Part shown: positions 25,800-34,541 of the stretch, piece after piece | Layout: each line of letters opens with the position of its first letter | How positions within the stretch are numbered: position 1 is the stretch's first letter | Notes under the pieces: generated by a model | Seen by the model: only the letters and a program-made list of their open reading frames with translations | What the model was told of the DNA's origin: nothing | Database searches by the model: none | Program-made: the position numbers and the translations under genes | NCBI RefSeq assembly: GCF_021223605.1 | Contig: NZ_CP075175.1 | Coordinates: 4,605,501-4,669,500, forward strand | Direction: 5' to 3' | Source: Paenibacillus sp. 481 | Lineage (GTDB): Bacteria > Bacillota > Bacilli > Paenibacillales > Paenibacillaceae | Length of the DNA: 64,000 nucleotides

Positions 25800-26945
25800 A
25801 TGTTAAAGCAACGAAATGAGAAGAAGCGAAATCAAACGAGGCGGCTGGTAGTCACGCTGCTGGCATGTATGGCATTACTGACAACAGCGTGTGGAGTGAA
25901 ACAAAGTGGGACAAGCTCCACGCAGGAGCCACCTGCGAGCCAATCATCATCGACTGAAAAGACAGCTGCTAACAGCAGTGGTGAGCAAAACAAGCCGGAT
26001 TTACGTGGGAAACGAATTGCACTTGTAATGCAGTTCAATACAGGAACATTTTCACAGCAATACTTAGAAGGGGTTCAAGCAGAAGTAAAACGATTTGGCG
26101 GTGAACTGACGACATTTGTGGCTGAAAATGATAAAGCGAAGATGGCTTCACAATTAGATATGGCTGTAAACCAGAAGTTTGACGCTATTTTAACTGATCA
26201 TGGTGATGTGCAAACGTTAGAAGCTGGGGTAAAAAAGGCGTTGCAGCAGCAAATTCCAGTAGTCGCATTCGATGCTTTGCTCGACGTGCCAGGTGTTACG
26301 GTGTTGGAGCAAGGTGACGAGCAGATGGCCGAGATGACGCTCGAGCAATTGGCAAAAGATATTGGCGGCAAAGGGAATATTGTCAAGGTTTGGGTAGCTG
26401 GCTTTGCACCGATGGAGCGTAGACAACTGGCATATGAGAAATTTCTGAAGAAATATCCGGATATAAAAGAGGTTGCGGCATTTGGTGCAGCGACTAACAA
26501 TACAGCGCTCGATACGCAAGCGAAAATGGAAGCTATTTTGAAACAACATCCGAATAAAGGCGACATTGCAGCTGTATGGACAGCATGGGATGAATTCGCA
26601 AAAGGGGCATCTCGTGCCATTCAGCAAGCTGGACGAACGGAAATTAAGGTGTACGGCATTGATATGAGCGATGAGGATTTGCAAATGCTTCAAGATAAAA
26701 ATAATCCTTGGGTAGCTACGGCAGCTGTCGATCCGAAAGATATTGGTCGTGTGCAAGTGCGATATTTGTATCAGAAATTGAACGGGGAAGAGACAGCGGC
26801 TACGGTGAAGCTTGAACCGGTATTTATTCACCGTAATGAATTGCCAGCAGATAAGCAAGTATCGACGAACGAACTTAGTCAGCATATTGCAGGTTGGAGT
26901 GGTAGTAAACAAGGTGAACAAGATTGGATGAGCGAGTATAAATAA
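25800..26945 (+). CDS. Sugar ABC transporter substrate-binding lipoprotein
   Basis: 381 residues. The signal peptide ends in LLTTACG, a lipobox with Cys around residue 32, followed by a Ser/Gln/Glu-rich linker. The mature part has the ribose-type (PBP1) fold: KRIALVMQFNTGTFSQQYLE, then VNQKFDAILTDHGD and AVWTAWDEFAKGA. It should present a pentose or related sugar to the permease encoded two genes on. The ligand cannot be read. AGGGGG lies 9 bases before the ATG. Confidence 0.88.
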   Translation: MLKQRNEKKRNQTRRLVVTLLACMALLTTACGVKQSGTSSTQEPPASQSSSTEKTAANSSGEQNKPDLRGKRIALVMQFNTGTFSQQYLEGVQAEVKRFGGELTTFVAENDKAKMASQLDMAVNQKFDAILTDHGDVQTLEAGVKKALQQQIPVVAFDALLDVPGVTVLEQGDEQMAEMTLEQLAKDIGGKGNIVKVWVAGFAPMERRQLAYEKFLKKYPDIKEVAAFGAATNNTALDTQAKMEAILKQHPNKGDIAAVWTAWDEFAKGASRAIQQAGRTEIKVYGIDMSDEDLQMLQDKNNPWVATAAVDPKDIGRVQVRYLYQKLNGEETAATVKLEPVFIHRNELPADKQVSTNELSQHIAGWSGSKQGEQDWMSEYK

Positions 26946-26961
26946 TGCGGAGTGACGCCAG

Positions 26962-28650
26962 ATGACATATGCAGCAAGACGTGATATTTGGAGGCAGTAT
27001 GCGGAAGTGGAAACGGAAAGAGAAATGGAAACTTTTCCTCAAAAGGTAGATCTGTCTCACGATATAGAACCGGGCAATGAGTCAACGAGTAAGCATGTAC
27101 GAACTAAGCTTAACGAGCAAGGTATGCCTATTAACGTGCCGCATATAACGTCTATGCTGCATATGAGTAACATACGCAAGTCCTTTAATGGAGTGCCCGT
27201 TTTGCATGATGTTCATTTTACAGCGCATGGTGGAGAAATCCATGCGCTGTTAGGTGCAAACGGAGCGGGCAAAAGTACGCTCATGAAACTGCTGTCAGGC
27301 GCTTATTCGCCTGACCAAGGAACTGTAGCACTAGATGACGTAGGGCTGAAGATTGGGTCCCCGCTTGATGCAAAGCGCGGAGGCATTCATTGTGTGTATC
27401 AAGAGGTTGATACTGCACTCATTCCACAATTAAGTGTTGCCGAAAATGTCATGCTTGACCGCATCGCTGCAGGATCGCTCTGGGTGCGCCCCAAGCAAGT
27501 CGCTCGCGAAGCTGAGCAAGCTTTAGCGGAGCTGGGTGTACACATTCCACTGCACAAGCGGGTCGATCAGCTGACTTTAGCTGAAAAGCAAATGGTCGTT
27601 ATCGCTCGCACATTAGTCGAGCAGGCGAAAGTGATTGTGTTTGATGAGCCGACAGCACCACTTAGTCAGGAAGAGACGGAAAGACTGTTTCGTGTGATGA
27701 GACAAATGCGAGCGCAAGGGAAGGTCATTATTTTTATAACGCATCGTTTGCCAGAAGTGTTCGCGGAGTGCGATCGTTTAACGGTGTTGCGAGATGGACA
27801 GCACGTATACGAAGCGGCCATACGTGATACCGTGCCGGATGAAGTGGTTCGGCAAATGTTAGGCCGTACGTTTAATGAGCCGTTTCCGAAGGTTGACGTA
27901 GTGCGCGGTTCTATTGTGCTACGCGCAGAAGGATTGCGTGCAGGGAACAAAGTACGCGGTGTTGATTTAGACGTGCGACAAGGCGAAATCGTGAGTATTG
28001 TCGGCCTAGTTGGTGCAGGGAAAACGGAGTTGTCCCGCTTGCTGGGCGGCGCGGATGTGATGGAAGCTGGGGCCATAACTATCAACGATAAGCGCGTAAC
28101 GATCGCGCAGCCAGCAGATGCCATTGCCAACGGTATCGTGCTAGTACCAGAAGAGCGGCGGAAGCAAGGGATCTTTGTACATGAATCTGTGCGAACTAAC
28201 CTTAGCTTGCCGCTGTTACGGAAATTAAGTCGAGGCGGTTTTGTGAGCCGCGCACAAGAAAGACTGTTATCCCAACGAATCATTGAGCGTTTCGGTATCA
28301 AAGCATCTACTGATGCTATTGCATCTAAATATTTAAGCGGTGGCAATCAACAGAAGGTATCCATCGGTAAATGGGTAGAAACGGATGCGGCCGTGTATGT
28401 GCTGGACGAGCCGACAAAAGGCGTAGATGTCGGCGCAAAAAGCGACATTTTTCGCATTATCGGGCAATTAGCCGAGCAAGGAAAATCGATCGTTTACTTG
28501 ACCTGTGAGTTTGGAGAGGCAATAGGTATTGCTGATCGCGTTATTGTCATGTGTGATGGTATTTTCGTCAAACAATTTGAGCGTAATGAAGTTACACAGG
28601 AGCAGTTATTGTTCTACGCGAGTGCAGGACAGGAAGGGGAAAATGAATAA
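26962..28650 (+). CDS. Sugar ABC transporter ATP-binding protein with two ATPase domains
   Basis: 562 residues, RbsA/XylG type. First domain: LLGANGAGKSTLMKLLSGAY, a degenerate signature LTLAEKQMVVIARTL, VIVFDEPTAPLS. Second domain: IVGLVGAGKTELSRLLGG, LSGGNQQKVSIGKWVE, VYVLDEPTKGVDVGAKS. A 64-residue hydrophilic extension precedes the first domain. ATG at 26962 has GGAGTG upstream, while the ATG at 27154, where homology starts, has none, so the extension is probably translated. Its TAA overlaps the permease ATG by one base. Confidence 0.9.
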   Translation: MTYAARRDIWRQYAEVETEREMETFPQKVDLSHDIEPGNESTSKHVRTKLNEQGMPINVPHITSMLHMSNIRKSFNGVPVLHDVHFTAHGGEIHALLGANGAGKSTLMKLLSGAYSPDQGTVALDDVGLKIGSPLDAKRGGIHCVYQEVDTALIPQLSVAENVMLDRIAAGSLWVRPKQVAREAEQALAELGVHIPLHKRVDQLTLAEKQMVVIARTLVEQAKVIVFDEPTAPLSQEETERLFRVMRQMRAQGKVIIFITHRLPEVFAECDRLTVLRDGQHVYEAAIRDTVPDEVVRQMLGRTFNEPFPKVDVVRGSIVLRAEGLRAGNKVRGVDLDVRQGEIVSIVGLVGAGKTELSRLLGGADVMEAGAITINDKRVTIAQPADAIANGIVLVPEERRKQGIFVHESVRTNLSLPLLRKLSRGGFVSRAQERLLSQRIIERFGIKASTDAIASKYLSGGNQQKVSIGKWVETDAAVYVLDEPTKGVDVGAKSDIFRIIGQLAEQGKSIVYLTCEFGEAIGIADRVIVMCDGIFVKQFERNEVTQEQLLFYASAGQEGENE

Positions 28651-29663
28651 TGAGGTCAAGCATCCAAGATAAACTGATGCAATTTTTGTTCCGTTACGGC
28701 GCTATTTTTGTCATTATTGGTGTCATTATTTTTTTCTCGATTCAGTTGCCGTACTTTTTTACGAGTGCTAATATCGCAGATATTTTGCGTTCCATATCGA
28801 TTGTAACTTTTGTCGCAATTGGTGTCACATTATCGCTTATTGTCGATGGATTTGACTTATCCGTCGGTTCGACCGTTTCCTTAACGACAGTTGTGACGGC
28901 TTCATTAATGATTTGGTACGAGCTTCCGTTAGCACTAGTCATCGTCGTTCCGCTTCTCGTGGGGGCTGCGGTAGGCTTACTTAACGCTTTTTTCATCGTG
29001 AAATTGCGCATTCCAGACTTGCTGGCGACGTTAGCTGTCATGTACATAGTAGCTGGGATCCACAAGACGTATACTCGCGGGTATACGGTGTATGATCATA
29101 TGCAAATGCCGGATGGAACGAAAGCGCCTGGAACGGTGTATGATTCTTTTAAATTACTAGGTAACGGCGATTTGTATATCGGTTCGTTTACGCTCCCACT
29201 AGCGGTTGTGTTTATGTTGGTTACTGTAGCTGGTATTCATATTTTATTGACGTACACACGCGTAGGAAGGCAAATGTATATGACTGGCGGTAATGAAGAA
29301 GCAGCAAGGCTATCGGGTATTCGGGTAAACCGAATACGTACGATAGCATACGTGCTGTCAGGTTTATTTGCCGCTATGGGCGGACTGTTGTTCGCAGCAC
29401 GAGCGGGCGGACAAATTGATGCGGGAGCGCCCTTACTGATGGAGGCCGTGGCAGCGGTATTCGTCGGCTATTCCGTCTTCGGAGCAGGCAAACCTAACAT
29501 CATAGGTACATTCTTTGGCTCCGTGCTGATAGGCATTCTTGTCAATGGTCTGACGATGATGAACTTACAATATTACACGCATGACATTGTAAAAGGGACG
29601 GTGCTCGTACTCGCACTTGCTGTTACCTACTATGTCGTGCAGCGGACTCGCTCTGCTTCATAA
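28650..29663 (+). CDS. Sugar ABC transporter permease (RbsC family)
   Basis: 337 residues with about ten hydrophobic segments. Family features: VDGFDLSVGSTVSLTTVV near residue 70, RIPDLLATLAVMYIVAGI, and the cytoplasmic coupling loop TGGNEEAARLSGIRVNRIRT that contacts the ATPase. The last segment before the end (VLVLALAVTYYVVQR) is typical. It completes a three-gene importer. No sugar kinase, isomerase or regulator lies beside it, so the substrate remains open. Confidence 0.9.
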   Translation: MRSSIQDKLMQFLFRYGAIFVIIGVIIFFSIQLPYFFTSANIADILRSISIVTFVAIGVTLSLIVDGFDLSVGSTVSLTTVVTASLMIWYELPLALVIVVPLLVGAAVGLLNAFFIVKLRIPDLLATLAVMYIVAGIHKTYTRGYTVYDHMQMPDGTKAPGTVYDSFKLLGNGDLYIGSFTLPLAVVFMLVTVAGIHILLTYTRVGRQMYMTGGNEEAARLSGIRVNRIRTIAYVLSGLFAAMGGLLFAARAGGQIDAGAPLLMEAVAAVFVGYSVFGAGKPNIIGTFFGSVLIGILVNGLTMMNLQYYTHDIVKGTVLVLALAVTYYVVQRTRSAS

Positions 29664-29947
29664 GCTTTATCATCCGTAACCGCACTGTCATAGTTCATAC
29701 AAAAAGCACGTAAAAATAAAAAAATGACGTTATCACCGTATTGAGATCTTGTCAGGAGTGTCAAGAGTATACATATCCTCTTGCAATTGTGAAGTCGGTA
29801 TATTACTATAAATTTGTTCCACCGTTCATTTGTAAGTGGAATGTGTACAATTTCCAGCGTGGGCATGTATAATTTTACAAAAAACAGTGAAAACAATGGA
29901 TAAAGACTCAAACTTGATGTATTGACTCGTATCAGGAGGTGAATAAG
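29664..29947 (+). promoter_or_regulatory. Intergenic region and promoter of hbs
   Basis: TGTACA (29844-29849) and a perfect TATAAT (29868-29873), 18 bases apart, are the best promoter for hbs, giving a leader of about 70 bases. A 6-bp inverted repeat CAAGAG / CTCTTG (29762-29783) lies upstream. No clear terminator for the sugar operon was found. Confidence 0.45.
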
Positions 29948-30220
29948 TTGAACAAATCCGAATTAGTTTCTGAAGTATCGGAAAAAACGGAATTGTCCAA
30001 GAAGGACGTAACGAAGATCGTGGACGCAGTGTTCGACGCGATCTCAGAAGCATTGCAAAACGGAGACAAAGTGCAATTGGTTGGTTTTGGTAATTTCGAA
30101 GTGCGGGAACGTTCTGCACGCAAAGGTCGCAACCCACAAACGGGTGAAGAGATCGAAATTCCAGCTAGCAAAATACCGGCGTTCAAACCAGGCAAAGCGC
30201 TTAAAGACGGCATCAAATAA
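29948..30220 (+). CDS. hbs: DNA-binding protein HU
   Basis: 90 residues. Nucleoid protein that binds and bends DNA as a homodimer. The beta-arm signature [20 protein letters not shown] and the tail [15 protein letters not shown] are nearly identical to B. subtilis HBsu. TTG at 29948 is used as start because AGGAGGT lies 7 bases upstream and the product begins MNKSELV like other HU proteins; the in-frame GTG at 29939 falls inside the ribosome site. Confidence 0.97.
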   Translation: MNKSELVSEVSEKTELSKKDVTKIVDAVFDAISEALQNGDKVQLVGFGNFEVRERSARKGRNPQTGEEIEIPASKIPAFKPGKALKDGIK

Positions 30221-30257
30221 GCTAACTTACATAACAATGTCCAGTAAGGGAACGCAA

Positions 30258-30290
30258 GCGAAAGCCGCGACATGTCGTCGCGGCTTTCGC
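30258..30290 (+). terminator. Strong hairpin between hbs and mtrB
   Basis: A perfect 14-bp stem GCGAAAGCCGCGAC / GTCGCGGCTTTCGC with a 5-base loop, extended by GTAAGG / CCTTAC further out. No T run follows, so it may be an mRNA-processing or stability element rather than a true terminator. Confidence 0.5.
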
Positions 30291-30331
30291 TCCTTACCAC
30301 GTGACGTACGATACAAACGGAGGGACGAACA

Positions 30332-30562
30332 ATGGACACGCAAAGTGACTTGCAGAGTGACTTCATTGTCATTAAGGCGAAAGAGCAAGGGGTGCAAGTC
30401 ATCGGTTTGACACGAGGACAGGACACCCGTTTTCATCATACGGAAAAATTAGATAAGAACGAAGTACTTATTGCGCAATTTACGAATCATACCTCTGCGA
30501 TCAAAATACGCGGTAAAGCGTATGTAATGACAAAACACGGCACAGTACACACCGACGAATAA
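30332..30562 (+). CDS. mtrB: Tryptophan-activated RNA-binding attenuation protein TRAP
   Basis: 76 residues. TRAP forms a ring of identical subunits that, loaded with tryptophan, wraps RNA carrying GAG/UAG triplets. The sequence is clearly [24 protein letters not shown], the RNA-contact region [20 protein letters not shown] and [13 protein letters not shown]. Lys and Arg of the KKR patch correspond to residues in EKLDKN and KIRG. Its expected target is the trp leader at 40970-41238. GGAGGG precedes the ATG. Confidence 0.97.
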   Translation: MDTQSDLQSDFIVIKAKEQGVQVIGLTRGQDTRFHHTEKLDKNEVLIAQFTNHTSAIKIRGKAYVMTKHGTVHTDE

Positions 30563-30563
30563 C

Positions 30564-30585
30564 GCAGGCATAGCCTGCTTTTTTT
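30564..30585 (+). terminator. Terminator after mtrB
   Basis: GCAGGC-ATA-GCCTGC followed by seven T, starting one base after the mtrB stop codon. Almost the same hairpin occurs before cmk at 14306. Confidence 0.85.
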
Positions 30586-30684
30586 CATTGTACAATAAGG
30601 TATGGACATCGACAGCAGCGCCCACACTGAATGAATAGGGCGGGCGCTGCTATTGATGGCATAGACGAAAGGTACGGTGGAAAA

Positions 30685-31254
30685 ATGCGAAGTGTACGTG
30701 ATGTAAGGCCGTTAAAGCTAGTTCTATTAGCCATCATGGCAGTCGTTGCCATAACTTCCGGGCTTGGAATTTTGGCAGCGGGTGAGCAGCAGAAGCTTCA
30801 CCGCCAACATGATTTGACTGCCATGACACACACTCATGGTACGATTTCATTACAGGAGCATAGCCTCGTGGATGTATTGTCCAAGCTTTCGTTGTCCTTA
30901 CAGCTTAACCGGGTCGCATTCCATGATAAAGGGTTGGCGATTGATCTGAAGCTGTCAGCTGCTGCATTAAATCCGGCCATCGTTTATGAGGATATGGCGG
31001 AATTGTTGAGGTTTTGCTTTGTTGAGACGAACAATGTGGAACGCTTATTTTTGCGGATACTTATTCACGACGAACAAGCAGTCAAAAAGCATGTCTTGCT
31101 GGCGATGGATGCATTGAAGTCGCAAGCAACAGCCGAACGCATTCTCACATTGAAGCAAGGCATGGCCACATCGAATAGTGATACCGTGCAAGCGCTTCGT
31201 ATGACATATACCCCGCTTTGGAAGCGACAGTTCGGATCGATTTTTGTACAATAA
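30685..31254 (+). CDS. Unknown protein with N-terminal membrane anchor
   Basis: 189 residues; not recognised. A signal-anchor helix (LVLLAIMAVVAITSGLGILAAG, about residues 13-34) is followed by a soluble, helical domain outside the membrane. ATG at 30685 has GGTGG about 7 bases upstream; an earlier in-frame ATG-like start at 30631 would hide the anchor behind 18 residues. It lies between mtrB and hepS, where B. subtilis has no gene. It is transcribed in the same direction. Confidence 0.65.
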   Translation: MRSVRDVRPLKLVLLAIMAVVAITSGLGILAAGEQQKLHRQHDLTAMTHTHGTISLQEHSLVDVLSKLSLSLQLNRVAFHDKGLAIDLKLSAAALNPAIVYEDMAELLRFCFVETNNVERLFLRILIHDEQAVKKHVLLAMDALKSQATAERILTLKQGMATSNSDTVQALRMTYTPLWKRQFGSIFVQ

Positions 31255-31278
31255 AAATGTCCGTATCTCTTTAAACAT

Positions 31279-31288
31279 ATGATATAAT
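31279..31288 (+). promoter_or_regulatory. Extended -10 promoter of hepS
   Basis: ATGATATAAT contains TG-A-TATAAT, a good extended -10, 58 bases before the hepS ATG. No clear -35 was seen. Confidence 0.5.
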
Positions 31289-31345
31289 AGTTTAGATTGC
31301 GACATCCTTCAGGATGACTAACCGCTAACAGTCGGAGGCACTTAC

Positions 31346-32206
31346 ATGAATGGTTATCGTATCCCGCAATTAGCACAAAAGTATGTTGAACATGATATGA
31401 TTCAGGCCCACACTGCACTCCCCGTGTATCCAGACGCACGTGGAGAGTTATTGTTCGCCTTCTTAAACCGGAACGCTCAAACAGCTGAGCACAGTGAGTT
31501 GTACACACTCGTTACAACCCTCGTTCAGAACGGTTTAGATACGCATGATACGGTTGAAATGGCTAGTGCAAAGGGCCATGACCGCAACATGCGCTCGCGC
31601 CAGCTGAAGGTTCTTGCGGGAGATTACTTTAGCAGCCGATTTTATCATTTGCTCGCACAAGCAGGTCAAATAGACGTGATTCGTGTGTTGAGCAAAGCAG
31701 TATGTGAAGTAAATCGCATGAAAATGACGATGATGGAACAAATGAATCGCTTGTTTATGTCAGCAGATCAGTATATTCACTCACGTACCGCGATTCATAA
31801 AGAGCTGTTTCGCTCCTTTCATGCGCGACTAAACGGATCAGACGCAGAGATGCTGGAATCACTGCTCCATTGTGTGACAGAGTTAGAGATTGTGGAGCAA
31901 GAGCGTCAGCGTGCACATTCGTTTGAGCAGTTTGAACATAGCCTGTCTTATTGGATGGTGTGGCAGTTAGGAACGGACGAGGAGCGTCAAATGCTCAAGG
32001 AACGGAGCTACGATTCGTCAACATGGGAAACGTGGCAGCAAAAGTATAAGTTGGAGCAGCAAATCGCAGTTCTCGTACGAGCAGCGGAAGACCGACTCCA
32101 AACTCAATTTGCTCGAACGGCTTCAACCCTGTCATGGGACAAGCAGGTGGCTACACGGTTCCACTCGTTGTTGACAGGTGGAAATAACGCCACGGCAATG
32201 ATGTAG
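31346..32206 (+). CDS. hepS: Heptaprenyl diphosphate synthase component I
   Basis: 286 residues. The non-catalytic subunit that, with HepT, makes the C35 chain of menaquinone-7. The N-terminal part (RIPQLAQKYVEHDMIQAHTA) and the middle (KVLAGDYFSSRFYHLLAQAG) match HEPPP synthase subunit 1, which lacks the DDxxD motifs. Gene order mtrB-hepS-menG is as in B. subtilis, but three menaquinone genes separate it from hepT here. GGAGG precedes the ATG. Confidence 0.88.
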   Translation: MNGYRIPQLAQKYVEHDMIQAHTALPVYPDARGELLFAFLNRNAQTAEHSELYTLVTTLVQNGLDTHDTVEMASAKGHDRNMRSRQLKVLAGDYFSSRFYHLLAQAGQIDVIRVLSKAVCEVNRMKMTMMEQMNRLFMSADQYIHSRTAIHKELFRSFHARLNGSDAEMLESLLHCVTELEIVEQERQRAHSFEQFEHSLSYWMVWQLGTDEERQMLKERSYDSSTWETWQQKYKLEQQIAVLVRAAEDRLQTQFARTASTLSWDKQVATRFHSLLTGGNNATAMM

Positions 32207-32288
32207 TCCGCATGACATCCGGTTGCAGACACGGTGTTGTCCATTTGACAGTAACACAATTTACATGATGAGGCGATGAAAGGACTTG

Positions 32289-33044
32289 GTGACTAACGTG
32301 GAGACGCATTCGCCCAAAGCTGGCAAGGCTAAGGAGCAGCATGTACATCAGGTGTTTGAAAGCATCGCACCGAAGTACGATTTGATGAACGACATTATAA
32401 GTTTCCGCCGGCACAAGGCTTGGCGCAACTTTACGATGAAGAAGATGAATGTGCAGCCAGGTGATACGGCGATTGATGTGTGCTGTGGCACTTGTGATTG
32501 GACCGTTTCACTTGCCGAAACGAGTGGTACAGGTCAAATCGTCGGCCTTGATTTTAGCGCACATATGCTCACATACGGGCAGAAGAAAATAAGCAATCTT
32601 GGTTTGGACAAGCAGGTTACGCTTGTGGAAGGAAACGCAATGGCGCTTCCGTATCCAGATAACAGCTTTGATTATGCAACAATCGGCTTTGGCTTGCGTA
32701 ACGTACCGGATCTACGACAAGTGCTGCGTGAAATGCAGCGTGTTGTTAAACCGGGTGGGAAGGTCGTATGCTTGGATATGTCCAAGCCGACATGGCAGCC
32801 TTTTAAAGCGATATACTATTTCTACTTTAAACATGTAATGCCCTTGGCAGCCAAATTAATTGCAAAACGATATGAGCAGTATAAGTGGCTGCCGGAATCT
32901 TTGGTCACGTATCCGGACCATAAAGAGCTGGCGGCCATTTACCGCGAAATTGGCTTGATTGATGTAGAAGCCCATCCATTATTCTGGGGCATTGCTGCAA
33001 CGCATATCGGCACGAAAAGTACGAAGGGGAATCACCATGTTTAA
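32289..33044 (+). CDS. menG: Demethylmenaquinone methyltransferase
   Basis: 251 residues, class I SAM methyltransferase that performs the last step of menaquinone synthesis. Seen: HVHQVFESIAPKYDLMNDII, the SAM loop AIDVCCGTCDWTVSLAE, and the UbiE/MenG signature YPDNSFDYATIGFGLRNVPD. In the SAM loop the usual GTGD is CGTCD, still within family variation. GTG at 32289 follows AAAGGA at 5 bases; TTG 32286 and GTG 32298 are alternatives. The stop overlaps the next start. Confidence 0.93.
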   Translation: MTNVETHSPKAGKAKEQHVHQVFESIAPKYDLMNDIISFRRHKAWRNFTMKKMNVQPGDTAIDVCCGTCDWTVSLAETSGTGQIVGLDFSAHMLTYGQKKISNLGLDKQVTLVEGNAMALPYPDNSFDYATIGFGLRNVPDLRQVLREMQRVVKPGGKVVCLDMSKPTWQPFKAIYYFYFKHVMPLAAKLIAKRYEQYKWLPESLVTYPDHKELAAIYREIGLIDVEAHPLFWGIAATHIGTKSTKGNHHV

Positions 33045-33912
33045 AAAAGTACGCATTTTTTTAGAAATGATCAAAATCGAGCATACCTTATTTGCTTTAC
33101 CGTTTGCGTTTATGGGGGCTATTCTTGGGGGAATGGTACTGGAATCACGCTTTCCCACTTGGTCTGAATGGGGATGGATATTCGTTGCAATGGTCGGGGC
33201 ACGCAGTGCAGCCATGGCGTTAAATCGGCTTATCGATGCTACCTTTGATGCCAAGAACCCCAGAACTGCAACGCGCGCTATTCCAGCAGGCTTGCTCAAA
33301 GCGGGCGAAGTCATTATTTTCACAGCAATCTCATTCGGATTATTATTTTGGGCTGCTGCGAATTTGACGCCGCTTTCGTTCTATTTGCTACCCATTGCTG
33401 TATTTATGCTTGTGTTCTATTCCTTCACGAAACGATTTACGTGGTTATGCCATGTCGTGTTAGGCTTGACGATCGCGCTTGCTCCATTGGGGGGCTGGGT
33501 CGCTGTCACCAATGAAATTAGCTGGACCGCGATCATCTTTTTCTTAGCTGTGGCTTGTTGGACGACTGGTTTCGATGTGATTTATGCATGTCAAGACTAT
33601 GAGTTTGATAAAGAAGAAGGACTACATTCTATACCCGCTCGCTTTGGAATTGCAAAGGGCTTATGGATCGCCAGAGGATTTCACGTCGTCACTGCATTAG
33701 GCTTTATTTTACTCGTATTTTTGACGGATCTAAGCTGGTGGTATTTAGTAGGTACGATCATTGCAAGCGGACTACTTATTTATGAGCATTCATTAGTGAA
33801 GCCGCATGATTTAAGCAAGCTGAATACCGCATTTTTCACGATGAACGGTATTTTGAGCATGGTTGTGTTCGGTTTTACATTACTTGATTTGTTGGTGCTT
33901 CATTTATGGTGA
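33037..33912 (+). CDS. UbiA-family polyprenyltransferase, MqnP type
   Basis: 291 residues with about eight membrane helices. The two Asp-rich motifs are NRLIDATFDAKNPRT and YACQDYEFDKEEG, which bind Mg-prenyl diphosphate in UbiA-type enzymes. Next to ubiX-like and mqnA genes, it is most simply the prenyltransferase (MqnP) of the futalosine menaquinone route, adding the heptaprenyl tail to dihydroxynaphthoate carboxylate. ATG at 33037 follows AAGGGGAA and overlaps the menG stop; the longer frame from 32992 lacks a site. Confidence 0.88.
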   Translation: MFKKVRIFLEMIKIEHTLFALPFAFMGAILGGMVLESRFPTWSEWGWIFVAMVGARSAAMALNRLIDATFDAKNPRTATRAIPAGLLKAGEVIIFTAISFGLLFWAAANLTPLSFYLLPIAVFMLVFYSFTKRFTWLCHVVLGLTIALAPLGGWVAVTNEISWTAIIFFLAVACWTTGFDVIYACQDYEFDKEEGLHSIPARFGIAKGLWIARGFHVVTALGFILLVFLTDLSWWYLVGTIIASGLLIYEHSLVKPHDLSKLNTAFFTMNGILSMVVFGFTLLDLLVLHLW

Positions 33913-34541
33913 CACAGGTGAATAACAAGCAACGTTGGGTTGTGGGGATTACCGGTGCTAGTGGCTCCATATACGGAATCCGGCTCATTGAGTCGCTGCT
34001 AGATGCGGGATATGCTGTCCACCTCATTATTACGGATGCTGGTTGGCGGGTATTAAAAGAAGAGCTTGGTTGGGAAGTCACAAAACGTCAGCAGGCGATT
34101 GAACGCGCTTTTGGCGAACGGGCCGAGCATATTCAGTATCATCCCGTACAAGACATTGGAGCTAGCATCGCGAGTGGTTCTTTCCGCGTAAAAGGCATGA
34201 TCATTATGCCGTGTTCCATGGGGACGCTGTCCACGATTGCACACGGGGCGTCCGACAATTTGATGGGTCGAGCGGCAGATGTCATGTTGAAGGAAGGTCG
34301 TCCGCTTATTATCGTCCCGCGAGAGACGCCGCTGCATGCGATTCACTTGGAGAACATGCTGAAGCTGGCGCGTTTAGGTGTACGCATTGTCCCTGCAATG
34401 CCAGCATTTTACCATCATCCACAAACGTTGGATGATATAGTGAACTTCCTTGTTGGCAAAGTGCTGGACAATGTGCATATTGAACATCAATTGTTTACAA
34501 GATGGGGTGACTCGGATGTACAACCAGGAACAGAGCAGTAG
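33906..34541 (+). CDS. ubiX: UbiX-type flavin prenyltransferase
   Basis: 211 residues. Makes prenylated FMN, the cofactor of UbiD-type decarboxylases, and in the futalosine route serves the decarboxylation after prenylation. Motifs: VVGITGASGSIYGIRLIESL (phosphate-binding loop), MPCSMGTLSTIAHGASDNLM and PRETPLHAIHLENMLKLARL. The ATG overlaps the stop of the preceding gene. A UbiD partner (MqnL-like) is not found in this window and must be encoded elsewhere. Confidence 0.9.
   Translation: MVTQVNNKQRWVVGITGASGSIYGIRLIESLLDAGYAVHLIITDAGWRVLKEELGWEVTKRQQAIERAFGERAEHIQYHPVQDIGASIASGSFRVKGMIIMPCSMGTLSTIAHGASDNLMGRAADVMLKEGRPLIIVPRETPLHAIHLENMLKLARLGVRIVPAMPAFYHHPQTLDDIVNFLVGKVLDNVHIEHQLFTRWGDSDVQPGTEQ

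Noticed and set aside
26217-26921. A 234-codon minus-strand frame
   Set aside because: It lies antisense to the sugar-binding protein gene, is rich in Cys, His and Ile, and has no ribosome site; it mirrors the codons of the real gene.
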